DNA of 64,000 nt from Arenivirga flava (GCF_030161575.1 NZ_BSUL01000001.1:186001-250000); one strand, 5' to 3'. Counted from the first letter of the stretch, positions 36,100 through 46,829 are shown. Made by a program: numbers and translations. The notes: generated by a model from the letters alone, not told the origin.

Positions 36100-37644
36100 A
36101 TGCCCACCGCGCCGATCGACCGCCTCCGCTCCGACCTCACCGACGCCGGATTCACGGTGCAGCAGCTCGACGGCCTCTGGCCCGACGCGGCCGCCGACGC
36201 GCTGCGCCGCGGCCACCCGAGCAGCGCCCGCCGGGCCCTCGGACGCCTCGAGCGCAGTCCCCGTACCACCCTCGCCGCCCTGTTCCTGCTCGGCGACCCG
36301 GTGCCCGCGGCCGACGCCGCCGCCGCGCTGCCGGCGCTCGGCATCGACGGCGCCGTCGAGCTCGGACTGCTGCGCGTCGCGGACGGCAGCGCCGCCGCGG
36401 CGCTCGACCTGCAGCCCTACGCCTTCCGCGACCGGCACGGCGAGGGCCACTGGTGGCTGCTCTCCGATCTCGGCGAGCGGATGCGCGGCGGCGAGCCCCT
36501 GCCCGAGGACCACGTGCTCGGCATCGGCGGGGCGACGCTGACGCTCAGCGGCCTCATCCCGCCGGCCCGCCCCGACGGTGGACGCTTCGCCGCAGCGCTG
36601 GACCTGGGCACCGGATGCGGCATCCAGGCGCTGCACGCGGCACGGCACGCCGACCGCGTGGTCGCCACGGACATCTCGCACCGCGCGCTGCGCCTCGCCG
36701 AGCTCAACGCGCGGCTCAACGGGGTGGTCACGATCGAGTTCCGTCACGGCGACCTCCTCGATCCGGTCGCGGGCGAGCGCTTCGACCTCGTCGTCTCCAA
36801 CCCGCCCTTCGTCATCACCCCGCGCGTCGACGGGGTGCCCGCCTACGAGTACCGCGACGGCGGCCGCGTCGGCGACGCGCTGGTCGAGGAGGTCGTGCGC
36901 GGCATCGCCGGCGTGCTCGCACCCGGCGGCGTCGCGCAGCTGCTCGGCAACTGGGAGCACCGCTGGGGCGCCGACGGCCTCGACCGCGCGGCCGGCTGGG
37001 CCCGCGAGGCTGGCCTCGGGCACTGGATCGTCGAGCGGGAGCGGCAGGACCCGGCCCTCTACGCCGAGACCTGGATTCGCGACGGCGGGACCCGCCCCGG
37101 CACGCCCGCGTTCGCATCGCTGCTCGATGCGTGGCTCGACGACTTCGAGGCCCGCGGCGTGCTCGGCGTGGGCTTCGGCTACATGCTGCTCACCGCCGAC
37201 CCGGGACTCGCGCGCTCCGAGCGGCTCACCGGCGCGCTCGGCGACACCCCGGCCGGCCTCGGCGAGCACCTGCACGCGCGCCTGGCCGCCCGCGCGGCGA
37301 TCGTCGGACTCGACGACGCGGCGCTGCTGCGCATCCGCTTCGCCCGGGCGGTGGACGTCACGGAGGAGCGGCACTACTGGCCGGGCGAGCCCGACCCGAC
37401 CGTGCTCCTGCTGCGCCAGGGCGGCGGCTTCGCCCGCACGATCGAGGCCGGGACCGGCCTCGCCGCGCTCGTCGGCGCGAGCGACGGCGAGCTCGCGCTC
37501 GGTCAGCTCACGGCCGCCATCGCCGCCCTGCTCGAGGCGGACCCCGCAGCGCTCGCCGCGGAGCTCGCGGAGCAGGTGCGCGAGCTCGTGACCGCCGGCC
37601 TCCTCGATCCGCTCGTCGAGATCGCAGCCGGGGAACCGGCGTGA
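36100..37644 (+). CDS. Class I SAM-dependent methyltransferase with NPPF motif
   Basis: A 514-residue protein. An N-terminal helical domain is followed by a Rossmann methyltransferase: motif I LDLGTGCGIQALHAARHA, motif II ATDISHRAL, motif IV VVSNPPFVI. NPPF/Y enzymes methylate amide or exocyclic nitrogens (RNA bases, Gln). A C-terminal domain of about 180 residues follows, as in the actinobacterial DUF7059/DUF7782-type proteins. The substrate is unknown. It overlaps the helicase gene by 4 bp (GTGA), suggesting linked roles in nucleic-acid metabolism. Confidence 0.85.
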   Translation: MPTAPIDRLRSDLTDAGFTVQQLDGLWPDAAADALRRGHPSSARRALGRLERSPRTTLAALFLLGDPVPAADAAAALPALGIDGAVELGLLRVADGSAAAALDLQPYAFRDRHGEGHWWLLSDLGERMRGGEPLPEDHVLGIGGATLTLSGLIPPARPDGGRFAAALDLGTGCGIQALHAARHADRVVATDISHRALRLAELNARLNGVVTIEFRHGDLLDPVAGERFDLVVSNPPFVITPRVDGVPAYEYRDGGRVGDALVEEVVRGIAGVLAPGGVAQLLGNWEHRWGADGLDRAAGWAREAGLGHWIVERERQDPALYAETWIRDGGTRPGTPAFASLLDAWLDDFEARGVLGVGFGYMLLTADPGLARSERLTGALGDTPAGLGEHLHARLAARAAIVGLDDAALLRIRFARAVDVTEERHYWPGEPDPTVLLLRQGGGFARTIEAGTGLAALVGASDGELALGQLTAAIAALLEADPAALAAELAEQVRELVTAGLLDPLVEIAAGEPA

Positions 37645-40161
37645 ACGCGACGACGGCGCCCCTGGCCGGCATCGCCGCCGGGGCGGGCGACGCGGAGGCG
37701 GTGCTCGACGGCTTCATCGCGTGGAGCGCCGGTCGCGGCATGCCCCTCTACCCGGCGCAGGAGGAGGCCGTGCTCGCGCTCGTCAGCGGCGAGCACGTGG
37801 TGCTGAGCACCCCCACCGGCACCGGCAAGTCGCTGGTGGCCGCCGCCGCGCACCTCGCGGCGCTCGCCGAGGGCGCCGCAGCGTCTACACCGCGCCGATC
37901 AAGGCGCTCGTGAGCGAGAAGTTCTTCGCCCTCGTCGAGCTCTTCGGCGCCGAGAACGTCGGCATGATAACCGGCGACAGCGCGGTGAACGCGGACGCGC
38001 CGATCCTCTGCTGCACCGCGGAGATCCTCGCCAACCTGGCGCTGCGCCAGGGACCGGACGCGCCGGCCGACCTTGTGATCATGGACGAGTTCCACTTCTA
38101 CGGCGAGCCCGAGCGCGGCTGGGCCTGGCAGGTGCCGCTGCTCGTGCTCGAGCGCAGCCAGTTCCTGCTGCTCTCGGCGACGCTCGGCGACGTCACGTGG
38201 CTGCGCGAGGACCTCGAGCGCCGCACCGGCCGGGGCGTCACCCTCGTCACCGGCGTCGACCGTCCCGTGCCGCTGCACTTCCGCTGGGCGCTCACCCCCG
38301 TGCACGAGACGGTCGAGGAGCTGCTCGAGACCCGCGAGGCGCCCGTCTACGTCGTGCACTTCGCGCAGGCGGCGGCCGTCGAGCGGGCCCAGGCGCTCCT
38401 CAGCGCCAGGGTGGCCAGCCGCGAGCAGCGCGATCGCATCGGCGAGGCCATCGCCGGCTTCCGCTTCGGGCCCGGCTTCGGGCAGATCCTCGGCAAGCTG
38501 CTGCGCGCCGGCATCGGCGTGCACCACGCCGGCATGCTGCCGAAGTACCGCCGCCTCGTCGAGCAGCTCGCGCAGCAGGGCCTGCTGCGGGTGATCTGCG
38601 GCACCGACACGCTGGGCGTGGGCATCAACGTGCCCATCCGCACCGTGCTCTTCACGGCGCTCACGAAGTTCGACGGGCAGCGGATGCGCCGCCTGAACGC
38701 CCGCGAGTTCCATCAGATCGCGGGGCGCGCCGGCCGCGCCGGCTTCGACACCGCGGGCACGGTGGTGGCGCAGGCGCCCGATCACGAGGTGGAGAACGCC
38801 CGCCTGGTGGCGAAGGCGGGTGACGACCCCAAGAAGCTCAAGCGGGTGCAGCGGAAGAAGGCCCCCGAGGGGTTCGTGTCGTGGAGCGAGGCGACCTTCG
38901 AGAAGCTGCAGGGGGCCGAGCCCGAGGCGCTGACGAGCCGGATGACCATCTCGCACGCGATGCTGCTGAACATCATCGGCCGCGGCGGCGACGTCGTCGC
39001 GAACGTGCGCACGATCGTCGAGGGCAACCACGAGCCGCGCCGGAGGCAGCTGGCCCTGGCCCGCCGCGCGCTCGAGCTCTACCGCTCGCTGCGGGCCGCG
39101 GGCGTCGTGGAGCAGGTGCCGGACGGCTCGGGCGGCACCTCCATCCGCCTCACCGTCGACCTGCAGCCGAACTTCGCGCTCAACCAGCCGCTCTCGCCGC
39201 TCGCCTACGCCGCCTTCGAGCTGCTCGACCCGGAGAGCTCGACTTACGCGCTCGACATGATCTCGATCGTCGAGGCGACCCTCGACGACCCGCGCGCGGT
39301 CCTGAGCCAGCAGGAGTTCAAGGCCCGCGGCGAAGCCGTCGCGGCGATGAAGGCCGAGGGCATCGAGTACGAGGAGCGCATGGCGCTGCTCGACGAGGTC
39401 ACCCACCCGAAGCCCCTCGACGAGCTGCTGACGGCGGCCTACGAGGAGTTCAAGTCCGTGCAGCCGTGGGTCGGCGACTACGCGATCAGCCCCAAGAGCG
39501 TCGTGCGCGACATGGTCGAGCGGGCCATGAACTTCTCCCAGTACGTGCAGTACTACCAGCTCGCCCGCTCCGAGGGCCTCGTGCTGCGCTACCTCTCCGA
39601 CGCCTACCGCACCATGCGGCAGACGATCCCGGAGGACGCGAAGACCGAGCCGCTGCACGAGCTCATCGACTGGCTCGGCGAGCTGGTGCGCCAGGTCGAC
39701 TCGAGCCTGCTCGACGAATGGGAGCAGCTCGCGAACCCGACCGAGGCAGCGGCGCAGCAGCAGGAGGCCGCGCCGCCGAGCGCCCGCGGCGTCACCGGCA
39801 ACGTGCGCGCCTTCCGCGTGCTCGTGCGCAACGAGCTCTTCCGCAGGGTCATCCTGCTGTCGCGCGGCGACGTGGACGCGCTCGGCGCCCTCGACGGGGC
39901 CGACGGCTTCGACGCCGACGCCTGGGACCGCTTCCTCGACGACTACGAGGGGAGTACGACGCGGCGGTGCCGGACGGACCGGCCGCGCGCGGCCCCGGCC
40001 TGCTGCTCCTGGAGGAGGGCCGCGACCGCTGGACCGCCCGACAGGTCATCGACGACCCCGCGGGCGACCGCGACTGGGGCTTCAGCGCCGAGGTCGACCT
40101 GGCCGAGAGCGACGAGCAGGGCGTCGCCGTGGTGCGCGTGACGGCCTTGGGGCGGCTGTGA
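37641..40161 (+). CDS. DEAD/DEAH-box helicase with DUF3516-type C-terminal region, two frameshifts
   Basis: An SF2 helicase of about 840 residues. Motif I STPTGTGKS is in the first segment. After a frame change come TAPIKALVSEKFFAL (Ia), MDEFHFY (II), LLSATLGD (III), GTDTLGVGINVPI (V) and HQIAGRAGRAG (VI). The long C-terminal region has VSWSEATFEKL and AMNFSQYVQYYQLARSEGLVLRYL. One extra G at 37871-37873 restores LAEGRRSVYTAPIKAL. A second extra G at 39949-39952 restores DDYEGEYDAAVPDG at the end. The family is widespread in actinobacteria and resembles Ski2-like RNA/DNA helicases; the exact role is unknown. Confidence 0.88.
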
Positions 40162-41290
40162 GGCGCGCCGCCGCTGCGCTCGTCGCCGCGGCGGCGCTGC
40201 TGGCGGGCGCTCCGGCCGCCGGGGCTCCGGCCGCTGGCGGCCCCGAGCTGGGGCTGCCGGAGGACGGCCGCGCCCTGGACGCCGCCGAACGGCTCGCCGC
40301 GATGACGACCGAGGAGAAGGTGCGCTCGCTCCTCGTCTTCCACGTGCCGGGCACCGACCCCGCGGCGATCACCGCCGCGATCGACGCCCAGGGGCTCGCC
40401 GGCGTCATGCTCATGGGCGACAACGTGCCCGAGGGCGGCGCGCCGGGCCTCGCGGCGATGACCGAGCGCATCCGCCCGGCCGACGGCCTGCCGCCGATCG
40501 TCGCCATCGACCAGGAGGGCGGCCCGGTCGCCCGCCTGCGGCCCGACCCCGGGCGGGCACCGGCCGAGCTGCGCGGGGAGCGGCCGCCGACGTGCGCGAG
40601 TCGTCCCTGCGACGCGCGGCGGCGCTCGAGACGGCCGGCGTCGACCTCAACTTCGGCATCGTGGCCGACGCGACGGCCGACGAGTCCTCGTTCATCCGCT
40701 CGCGCGTGCTCGGCGATACGGGCGCGCAGGCGGCACCGCTGGTGGCCGCGGCCGTCGAGGGCGAGCGCGGCACGGTGCTCAGCACGCTCAAGCACTTCCC
40801 CGGCCACGGCGTCGTGTCGGGCGACTCGCACGTGAGCGTGCCCGTCTCGCCGCTCGATCTGGACGGCTGGCGAGCGGATGCGGCCCTGCCGTTCGCCGCG
40901 GGCGTGGACGCGGGTGCGGAGGCGGTCATGACCGGCCACCTGCGCTTCCCCGCGGTCGACGCGGCCCCGGCGAGCCTCTCGCCGGTCTGGCACGACCTGC
41001 TGCGCGAGGAGCTCGGCTTCTCCGGCCTGATCGTCACCGACGACCTGCTCATGCTGCAGGCGAGCGGCGACGCCGAGTTCGCCGATCCGACGGAGAACGC
41101 GGTGCGGGCGCTCGCAGCGGGTGCCGGGCTGCTGCTCTACGCGATGCCCGCCGACCCGGCTGCTGCCGGCGTCGATGTGCCGGCGCTCGTCGCGGGGGTC
41201 GTGGACGAGGTCGGCGGCCGGATCGATCCCGCAGCGCTCGACCTGGCGGTGCTCAGGGTGCTGCTGCTGCGCGCCTCGCTGGAGGCGTGA
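40158..41290 (+). CDS. Exported GH3 beta-N-acetylhexosaminidase (NagZ-like), frameshifted
   Basis: A glycoside hydrolase family 3 enzyme that cleaves GlcNAc from wall fragments or chitooligosaccharides. It has an N-terminal signal (RRAAAALVAAAALLAGAPAAG), VAIDQEGGPVARL, then LKHFPGHGVVSGDSHVSVP (catalytic His loop) and FSGLIVTDDLLM (nucleophile Asp). The two halves are in different frames. One extra G at 40575-40578 yields ...ELRGGAAADVRESSLR... and about 378 residues. The secreted location suggests wall recycling outside the membrane, as in other actinobacterial NagZ proteins. It overlaps the helicase stop (GTGA). Confidence 0.88.
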
Positions 41291-41301
41291 GGCGAGCCGC
41301 G

Positions 41302-41478
41302 TCAGTCGTCGAGCGGGAGCGTGGGCAGCTCGCCGTCGACGGCCGCGCCGCCGGAGACGAGCGAGTGCTCCGCCGCGGGAGCTGGCGCCTGCTCGGCGGG
41401 CAGGGCGGCCGCCGTGCTGGCGAAGGCGGTGCCGGCGAGCAGCGCGAGGGCTGCCGCGGGGAGGGCGAATCGCTTCAT
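41302..41478 (-). CDS. Small secreted protein of unknown function
   Basis: A 58-residue product. A signal peptide (MKRFALPAAALALLAGTAFASTAAA) is followed by about 33 residues of Pro/Ala/Glu-rich mature sequence ending LPTLPLDD. GGAAC precedes the ATG. No family was recognised. It converges with the hexosaminidase gene. Confidence 0.55.
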   Translation of the reverse strand: MKRFALPAAALALLAGTAFASTAAALPAEQAPAPAAEHSLVSGGAAVDGELPTLPLDD

Positions 41479-41715
41479 GCGGTGTTCCGTTTCGGGTATG
41501 GAACGCTGCGCGGCCGGGTGGACGCGCGGGGTGGGACCGGTGCGGAGCGGGTACTCGCGCATCGGCGTGGGCCGTGTCGGGGAACACGGAGGCATCCTGG
41601 GCGGGATGCGGCTCGGGTAAGCTCCCCGAACCTAGCAGCGGGGGCTGCCGGGCGAACCCCTCGGGCGCACCCCAGTGCGGGGGAGCGGTGCGACCCGCCG
41701 CGTGAGGACTCCCTC

Positions 41716-42995
41716 ATGGCCCGCGCGCCCGAGCTGGTGTTGACTGGGTGGATGGACAGCGATGCGGAGCTCCTCGCGCAGCCGCGGTCCGCTCTCGATG
41801 CGGCGCTCGCGGGCAGCGGACGCTCGCTGCGCGAGTGGCGGCTGAACCGCGTGGAGGCCTCCGGCGGCGGCCGGCTCATGGGCTTCGACGTCGACCTGGA
41901 CCTCGAGGGCGGCGGCACCGAGACCGCGCTCGTCTTCCTCGACACCGGCGAGCGGCCCGTCGACACCGACCGCGTCCGCCTGCTGCAGCGCCCCGAGGGC
42001 GGCCCGCCCGTGCGCGCCTGGGTCTACCCGCAGGACCCGTACCTGCCCGCACTGCCCGCCGCGACCGTGCCCGAGGCCGCGGCGGTGCTCCTGGCCCGGC
42101 TCGGCGCCCCGCTGCCGGGAACGCCCGCGCTCGAGGTGCTCTCGTACCGACCCGGCAAGCGCGCCGTCGTCAGGGTGGCGGAGGGCGGCCGCGATCGCGG
42201 TTACCTCAAGATCGTGCAGCCGGAGCTCGCCTCGCACATCGCGGCGCTGCACGAGGCCTTCCTCGGGGCCGGGGTGCCGGTGCCCCGGGTGCTGGCGTGG
42301 AGTCGCGACGGCCTGCTGCTGCTCGAGGCGCTGCCGGGGGCGCCCGCGGCCAGCGTCATCGACCGGGTCTGCGGCAGCGACGCGTTCATCGACGAGCTCG
42401 ACGGTCTGCGCCGGCTCGTGGAGCGGGTGCCCTGGGTCGAAGCCGCGCGGCCCGGCGCCGTGGAACGCCGCGACTGGTACCGCGACGCGCTCTGCGAGGC
42501 GCTGCCGGCCCGTGCAGCGCGCGTCGAGGCGGTCTTCGCGCGCCTCGAGCGGTCGCTCGCCCGCCATCCGGAGCCCGCGCCCACGACCGTGCACCGCGAC
42601 CTGCACCTCGACCAGGTGCTCGTCGACCGCGACCATCCCGACCGCATCGTCGGGCTCATCGACATCGACACCGCGGGGCTCGGCGACCCGCGCAGCGACA
42701 CCGGCGGGCTGCTGGCGCACCTCGCCGTGCTCGCGCACTGGCATCGCGACCACGACCGTGCGGAGGCGGAGTCGGCCGTGCGGCTGGGCGAGGCCATCCT
42801 GGCCAGGAGCGCGACCCGAGGGCGCTCGCACCCGTGCTCGCGGCGAACCTGCTCGCGCACGCCCTGAGCGCCGCGCTCGGCGGCGCCGACGGCGACGAGC
42901 GCGCGCTCGCGCTCATCGAGGACGCGGAGGGTGCGCTGCGCGTGGATGAGAGTCCTCTCATCCCGGTCTCCTCCGCGGCTCACCTGGCGCCGTGA
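41716..42995 (+). CDS. Aminoglycoside-phosphotransferase-like kinase, frameshifted near the 3' end
   Basis: A roughly 426-residue protein with an APH/choline-kinase fold in its C-terminal two thirds: RAVVRVAEGGRDRGYLKIV, LLLLEALPGAP, then the Brenner motif VHRDLHLDQVL (catalytic Asp) and IGLIDIDTAGLGDP (metal Asp). The N-terminal 130 residues are an extra domain. The last segment (ALAPVLAANLLAHALSAAL...) is in another frame; one extra C at 42815-42817 restores it. Substrates of such chromosomal APH homologues are diverse (sugars, maltose, small metabolites), so antibiotic resistance should not be assumed. Confidence 0.83.
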
Positions 42996-43071
42996 CGATG
43001 GTGGTCGAGCGGGGCACCATCCCCGTCACCCGAACCTCGCCCACCATCTGGACGTCATCAGGAGAACCCGC

Positions 43072-43476
43072 ATGAACAGGAAGCAGTGGATCGCCGTCGG
43101 CAGCGCCTCGGTGCTCGGCCTCGGCATCTTCAGCACGGGCGCCGTCGCGACGGCCAGCACCCTGCGCTTCGACGACGTGCCCGGCCAGCGACTCGACCTC
43201 GAGGGCGTGCAGCCGGCCGGCGCGAGCACCCCGGCGACCGGGGAGCGGCCGGCGAGCGCGAGCGGACCCTCCGCCTCGCCGACGACCGAGCCGACCGACC
43301 CGGCCGCGACGCAGGTGCCGTCCGTCGTCGAGCCGGAGCCCGCGCCCGCCCAGCCGGCGCCAGCCCAGCCGGCGCCCGCCCAGCCGGCGCCGGCCCAGCC
43401 CGCGCCCGCCCCCGCGCCGCAGCACGTCTCGGCCGACAGCCCCGTCACGGCGGCGTCCCCGGCCAGCGCCGACTGA
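43072..43476 (+). CDS. Exported Pro/Ala-repeat protein
   Basis: A 134-residue protein with an N-terminal signal or anchor (MNRKQWIAVGSASVLGLGIFSTGAVA) and a short TASTLRFDDVPGQ segment. A Ser/Thr/Pro-rich stretch and about five PAPAQ repeats (43335-43414) follow. It resembles small wall-associated spacer proteins. AGGAGA precedes the ATG. It is adjacent to a two-component system and could be its target, but that is only positional inference. Confidence 0.65.
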   Translation: MNRKQWIAVGSASVLGLGIFSTGAVATASTLRFDDVPGQRLDLEGVQPAGASTPATGERPASASGPSASPTTEPTDPAATQVPSVVEPEPAPAQPAPAQPAPAQPAPAQPAPAPAPQHVSADSPVTAASPASAD

Positions 43477-43500
43477 GCCCATCCGCTCCGGCGCATCCGA

Positions 43501-43548
43501 GCGGACGCCCCGACCGACGCCATCCCCTCCGTCGGCCGGGGCGTCCGC
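43501..43548. terminator. Bidirectional terminator before the response-regulator gene
   Basis: GCGGACGCCCCG (43501-43512) pairs with CGGGGCGTCCGC (43537-43548), and CCGACG/CGTCGG pair inside. It lies between convergent genes. Confidence 0.82.
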
Positions 43549-43567
43549 GCGTTCGCGCCCGCGCGCC

Positions 43568-44224
43568 TCAGCGCAGCCGGTAGCCCATGCCGCGGACGGT
43601 CTCGATCCGCTCGCTGCCGATCTTGCCGCGCAGGTAGCGCACGTAGACGTCGACCACGTTCGAGCCGGGGTCGAAGTCGTAGCCCCACACGCGGCTGAGC
43701 AGCTGCTCGCGGCTGAGCACCTGCTCGGGATGCCGCAGGAACTCCTCGGCGAGCGCGAACTCGCGCGCCGAGAGGTCGACGCTGAGATCGCCGACGGTGG
43801 CGCGGCGCGTGCGCAGGTCGAGACTGAGCCCGTCGTGCTCCAGGGCGGTCTCGCTGCGCCCGCCGGCGTCGCGCAGACGCGAGCGGATGCGGGCCAGCAG
43901 CTCGTCGAAGCGGAACGGCTTGGCCACGTAGTCGGCCGCTCCGCCGTCGAGCCCCGCCACCGTGTCGGCCGCGGAGTCGCGCGCCGTCAGCATGATGACG
44001 ACGAGGTCGCTGCCCTCGGCCCGCAGCCGCCGCAGCACCTCGAACCCGTCGATGCCCGGCAGGCCGACGTCCAGCAGCAGCAGGTCGAAGGCCTCGCTGC
44101 GCGCGAGCTCGAGCGCCTCCAGGCCGTGACCGACCGTGCGCGTCGAGTAGCCTTCGGCGCGCAGCCCCTTGTCGACGAACGCGGCGATGCGCGACTCGTC
44201 CTCGGCGATGAGGATGCTCGTCAT
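43568..44224 (-). CDS. OmpR-family response regulator
   Basis: A 218-residue regulator. The receiver domain has acidic pair E8-D9, phosphoacceptor D52 in LLLDVGLPG, T80 and K102 in AKPF. The C-terminal winged helix has SAREFALAEEFLRHPEQVLSREQLLSRVWGYDFDPGSNVVDVYVRYLRGKI. It overlaps the kinase gene by ATGA, so both are made as a pair. The stimulus and regulon are unknown. Confidence 0.95.
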   Translation of the reverse strand: MTSILIAEDESRIAAFVDKGLRAEGYSTRTVGHGLEALELARSEAFDLLLLDVGLPGIDGFEVLRRLRAEGSDLVVIMLTARDSAADTVAGLDGGAADYVAKPFRFDELLARIRSRLRDAGGRSETALEHDGLSLDLRTRRATVGDLSVDLSAREFALAEEFLRHPEQVLSREQLLSRVWGYDFDPGSNVVDVYVRYLRGKIGSERIETVRGMGYRLR

Positions 44225-45705
44225 CCCTCGGTCCTCTCCTCGGCACCCGTGCGGACGGGCACCACGATCGTGAAGCGCGAGCCCAGGCCGGGCACGCTCT
44301 CGAGCTCGACCCGGCCGCCGTGCGAGGCGGCGATCGCCGCGACGATCGGCAGGCCGAGCCCGGAGCCCCGCACCCCGCGGCCGGTATCCACCCTGCCGAA
44401 GCGCTCGAAGATGCGCTCGCGGGCCTCCGGCGGGATGCCCTGGCCCTCGTCCTGCACCCAGCAGTGCAGCTCGCCGCCCTGCACCTGCGAGCCCAGGGTG
44501 ATGGTGGTGCACTCGTCGGAGTACTTGGCCGCGTTGTCGGCCAGCTGCAGCCAGGCCTGCGTGATGCGGTGCGGATCGAGCAGCGCGCTGCCGGTGGCGC
44601 GCAGCTGCTGCGCCCACTGCCGGCACGGCACCACCGAGACCTTGGCGAGCACCTGCGCACCGAGCTCCTCGAGGTCGACCTCCTCGACCTGCGCCAGGTC
44701 CGCGTGGTCGGCGCGGGCGAGGGCCTCGATGTCCTTGACGAGCCGGGCCATGCGATCGAGCTCGTCGAGCGCGAGGTCGCGGGTCGCGCGCACGTCGTCG
44801 GGCTGCTCCGGGTCGAGCAGCTCCAGGTGCCCCTGCAGGATGGTGATCGGCGTGCGCAGCTCGTGCCGCACGTCGTCGAGCAGCTGGCGCTGCGCGGTCA
44901 TCGCGCCGTCGAGGCGGTCGAACATGCCGTTCATGGTCCGGGTGAGCCCGGAGACGTCGTCGTTGCCGACCACCGGGATCCGCTCGCCGAGGTCGCTGGC
45001 GGTGATCCGCGCCGCCGTGCGCTCGAGTCGTCGGATGGGGCGCAGCAGCCGTCCGGAGACGAACCAGCCGACGATGGCGATCAGGGCGAGCGCGCCGATC
45101 GAGATGAGGGCGTAGATCGTGAACGCCGTGTCCACGTCGTTGAGCTCGGCGTCGAGGTCGACCGCGGTGACGTAGAGGCCGACCGCGGGGTCGCCCTCCA
45201 CGCCGACGCGCATCGCGAGGTAGCGCAGCGAGCCGAGCTCCGGCGAGACGACCGTGCCGATCACCGCGCCGTCGGCCTCGGTCTCGACGAGCATCCGCGC
45301 GAGCATGTCCTCGTCCCGGCTGAGGTCGATGTCGGGTGCGGTCGGCGGCTTCCAGCGGATCGCCGCGTCGACGAGCGCGATCGAGCCGTCGTGCTGCAGC
45401 GGCGGGATGCGGGTCATGATCGACTCGAGCAGCTTCACCGTCGACTCGGCGGCGGGCGGCTGCTCGGCCGCGGAGTCGCCTGCCGCATCGGCGACGGGCA
45501 TCCGCGTGACGATGCCCTCGACGCGCTGCGCGGTGGTGCGGAGGTGGTCGTCGACCTCCTGCAGCTCCACCTCGCGCTGCACGAAGAACGCGGTGCCGCT
45601 GGCGATGGCCATGCCGAGCGCCGTGACCACCAGGATCGATGCCAGGATGCGGACCCGCACCGACGCACGGCGCTGCGGCCGTCGGGTGGCGGGCTCGTCG
45701 GACAT
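44221..45705 (-). CDS. Sensor histidine kinase
   Basis: A 494-residue membrane kinase. TM1 is about 19-43, then an extracytoplasmic sensor of about 150 residues, TM2 about 196-216 and a HAMP domain. The H box DDVRHELRTP has H281 as phosphorylation site, and the catalytic domain has N box LADNAAKYS, G1 DEGQGIP and G2 GVRGSGLGL. It is partner to the response regulator downstream. The sensor domain has no recognised ligand. Confidence 0.95.
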   Translation of the reverse strand: MSDEPATRRPQRRASVRVRILASILVVTALGMAIASGTAFFVQREVELQEVDDHLRTTAQRVEGIVTRMPVADAAGDSAAEQPPAAESTVKLLESIMTRIPPLQHDGSIALVDAAIRWKPPTAPDIDLSRDEDMLARMLVETEADGAVIGTVVSPELGSLRYLAMRVGVEGDPAVGLYVTAVDLDAELNDVDTAFTIYALISIGALALIAIVGWFVSGRLLRPIRRLERTAARITASDLGERIPVVGNDDVSGLTRTMNGMFDRLDGAMTAQRQLLDDVRHELRTPITILQGHLELLDPEQPDDVRATRDLALDELDRMARLVKDIEALARADHADLAQVEEVDLEELGAQVLAKVSVVPCRQWAQQLRATGSALLDPHRITQAWLQLADNAAKYSDECTTITLGSQVQGGELHCWVQDEGQGIPPEARERIFERFGRVDTGRGVRGSGLGLPIVAAIAASHGGRVELESVPGLGSRFTIVVPVRTGAEERTEG

Positions 45706-45770
45706 CACCTCAGTATCCCGGCGCGTCCGATGGGATGCGGTGCGGATGAGAGCACTCTCATCCGCTCGGC

Positions 45771-46829
45771 TCAGGCGGTCTCCCGAGGGTCGAGCAGGTC
45801 GATCTCGACGAGCTGCTCGGCCAGGCCGGCCCCGTCGGGCGCGGAGATCCACGGCACGCCGTCGCCGTGCTCGTCCGGTCGGGCGCGTCCTCCCGCCCAC
45901 ACGGCCTCGCCGATCGAGAGGTTCCGGATCGCGATCGCGGCCACGTTCTCGGGGTGCTGCTCGGCGAACTCCCCGTACAGCCCGGGGTCGTGCTGGCCGT
46001 CGTCGCCCACGAGCAGCCAGCGCACGTGCGGGAACTCCTCGGCGAGTCGCGCGAGGCTCGTGCGCTTGTGCTCCTGGCCGCTGCGGAACCAGCGGTCGGT
46101 AGTGGGGCCCCAGTCGGTGAGCAGCAGGGTGCCCGGCGGGTAGAGGTGGCGGCCGAGGAAGCGGTCGAGCGTCGGCGCGACGTTCCAGGCACCGGTGGAG
46201 AGGTAGACGAGGGGCGCGCCCGGGTGCGCGTGCTGCAGGCGGTCGTAGAGCACGTTGACGCCCGGCACGGGACGGCGGGCGTGCTCGTCGAGCACGAAGG
46301 TGTTCCACGCCGCGAGGAAGGGGCGGGGCAGGGCGGTGACCATGACCGTGTCGTCGATGTCGCTGACGATGCCGAACCGGGTGGCCGGGTCGACGACGAA
46401 GATCCGCGCGACGACCGGCTCGGAGCCCTCGCTGCTCAGCGTGATGTCGTTCCAGCCCGGGGGCAGGTCGGCGTCGACGACCGCGTCGACGACGCCGCCG
46501 CGGTCGGCGATCAGGGTGCGCTCGACCTCGCCGATGCGCACGACGACCTCGGCGCCGGCGACCGGCACGCTCGTGAAGCTGCGCCAGCCGCGGATGGAGG
46601 AGGGTCGGGGTCGCTCGTCGCGCTGCGGACGCGCGAGCAGTACCCGGCAGAGCACGCGCACCCAGCGGCCGTCGCCGTAGCCGGTGTACGGGACGACGAC
46701 GGGCAGCTTGCCCCCGCGCCGCGCCCAGGCTTCGCGCCACCCGTGAATGCGGTCCTCGATGCGCGCCGCCCGATGCAGGATGGGCGCCGCGGCCCCGCGG
46801 GTCCGGCTCGAAGGAGTCATCGAGGCCAT
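45771..46829 (-). CDS. App1-type phosphatase domain protein (DUF2183)
   Basis: A roughly 352-residue soluble protein. The C-terminal half has GIVSDIDDTVMVTALPR, a DxDxT/HAD-type catalytic motif. LVYLSTGAWNVAPTLDRFL, LLLTDWGPT and WLLVGDDGQHDPGLYGEFAEQHPENV follow. These are characteristic of the APP1 catalytic domain of yeast phosphatidate phosphatase. Bacterial members are thought to dephosphorylate phospholipids or related substrates, though this is unproven. The start is either ATG 46829 or 46820; neither has a clear RBS. Confidence 0.85.
   Translation of the reverse strand: MASMTPSSRTRGAAAPILHRAARIEDRIHGWREAWARRGGKLPVVVPYTGYGDGRWVRVLCRVLLARPQRDERPRPSSIRGWRSFTSVPVAGAEVVVRIGEVERTLIADRGGVVDAVVDADLPPGWNDITLSSEGSEPVVARIFVVDPATRFGIVSDIDDTVMVTALPRPFLAAWNTFVLDEHARRPVPGVNVLYDRLQHAHPGAPLVYLSTGAWNVAPTLDRFLGRHLYPPGTLLLTDWGPTTDRWFRSGQEHKRTSLARLAEEFPHVRWLLVGDDGQHDPGLYGEFAEQHPENVAAIAIRNLSIGEAVWAGGRARPDEHGDGVPWISAPDGAGLAEQLVEIDLLDPRETA

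Noticed and set aside
37641-40161. Decayed helicase pseudogene
   Set aside because: Both breaks are single-base losses in G runs and all helicase motifs are intact. A consensus error is more likely than decay.
41716-42995. Aminoglycoside resistance gene
   Set aside because: Only the general APH kinase fold is present. It is chromosomal with native composition, so resistance is not supported.
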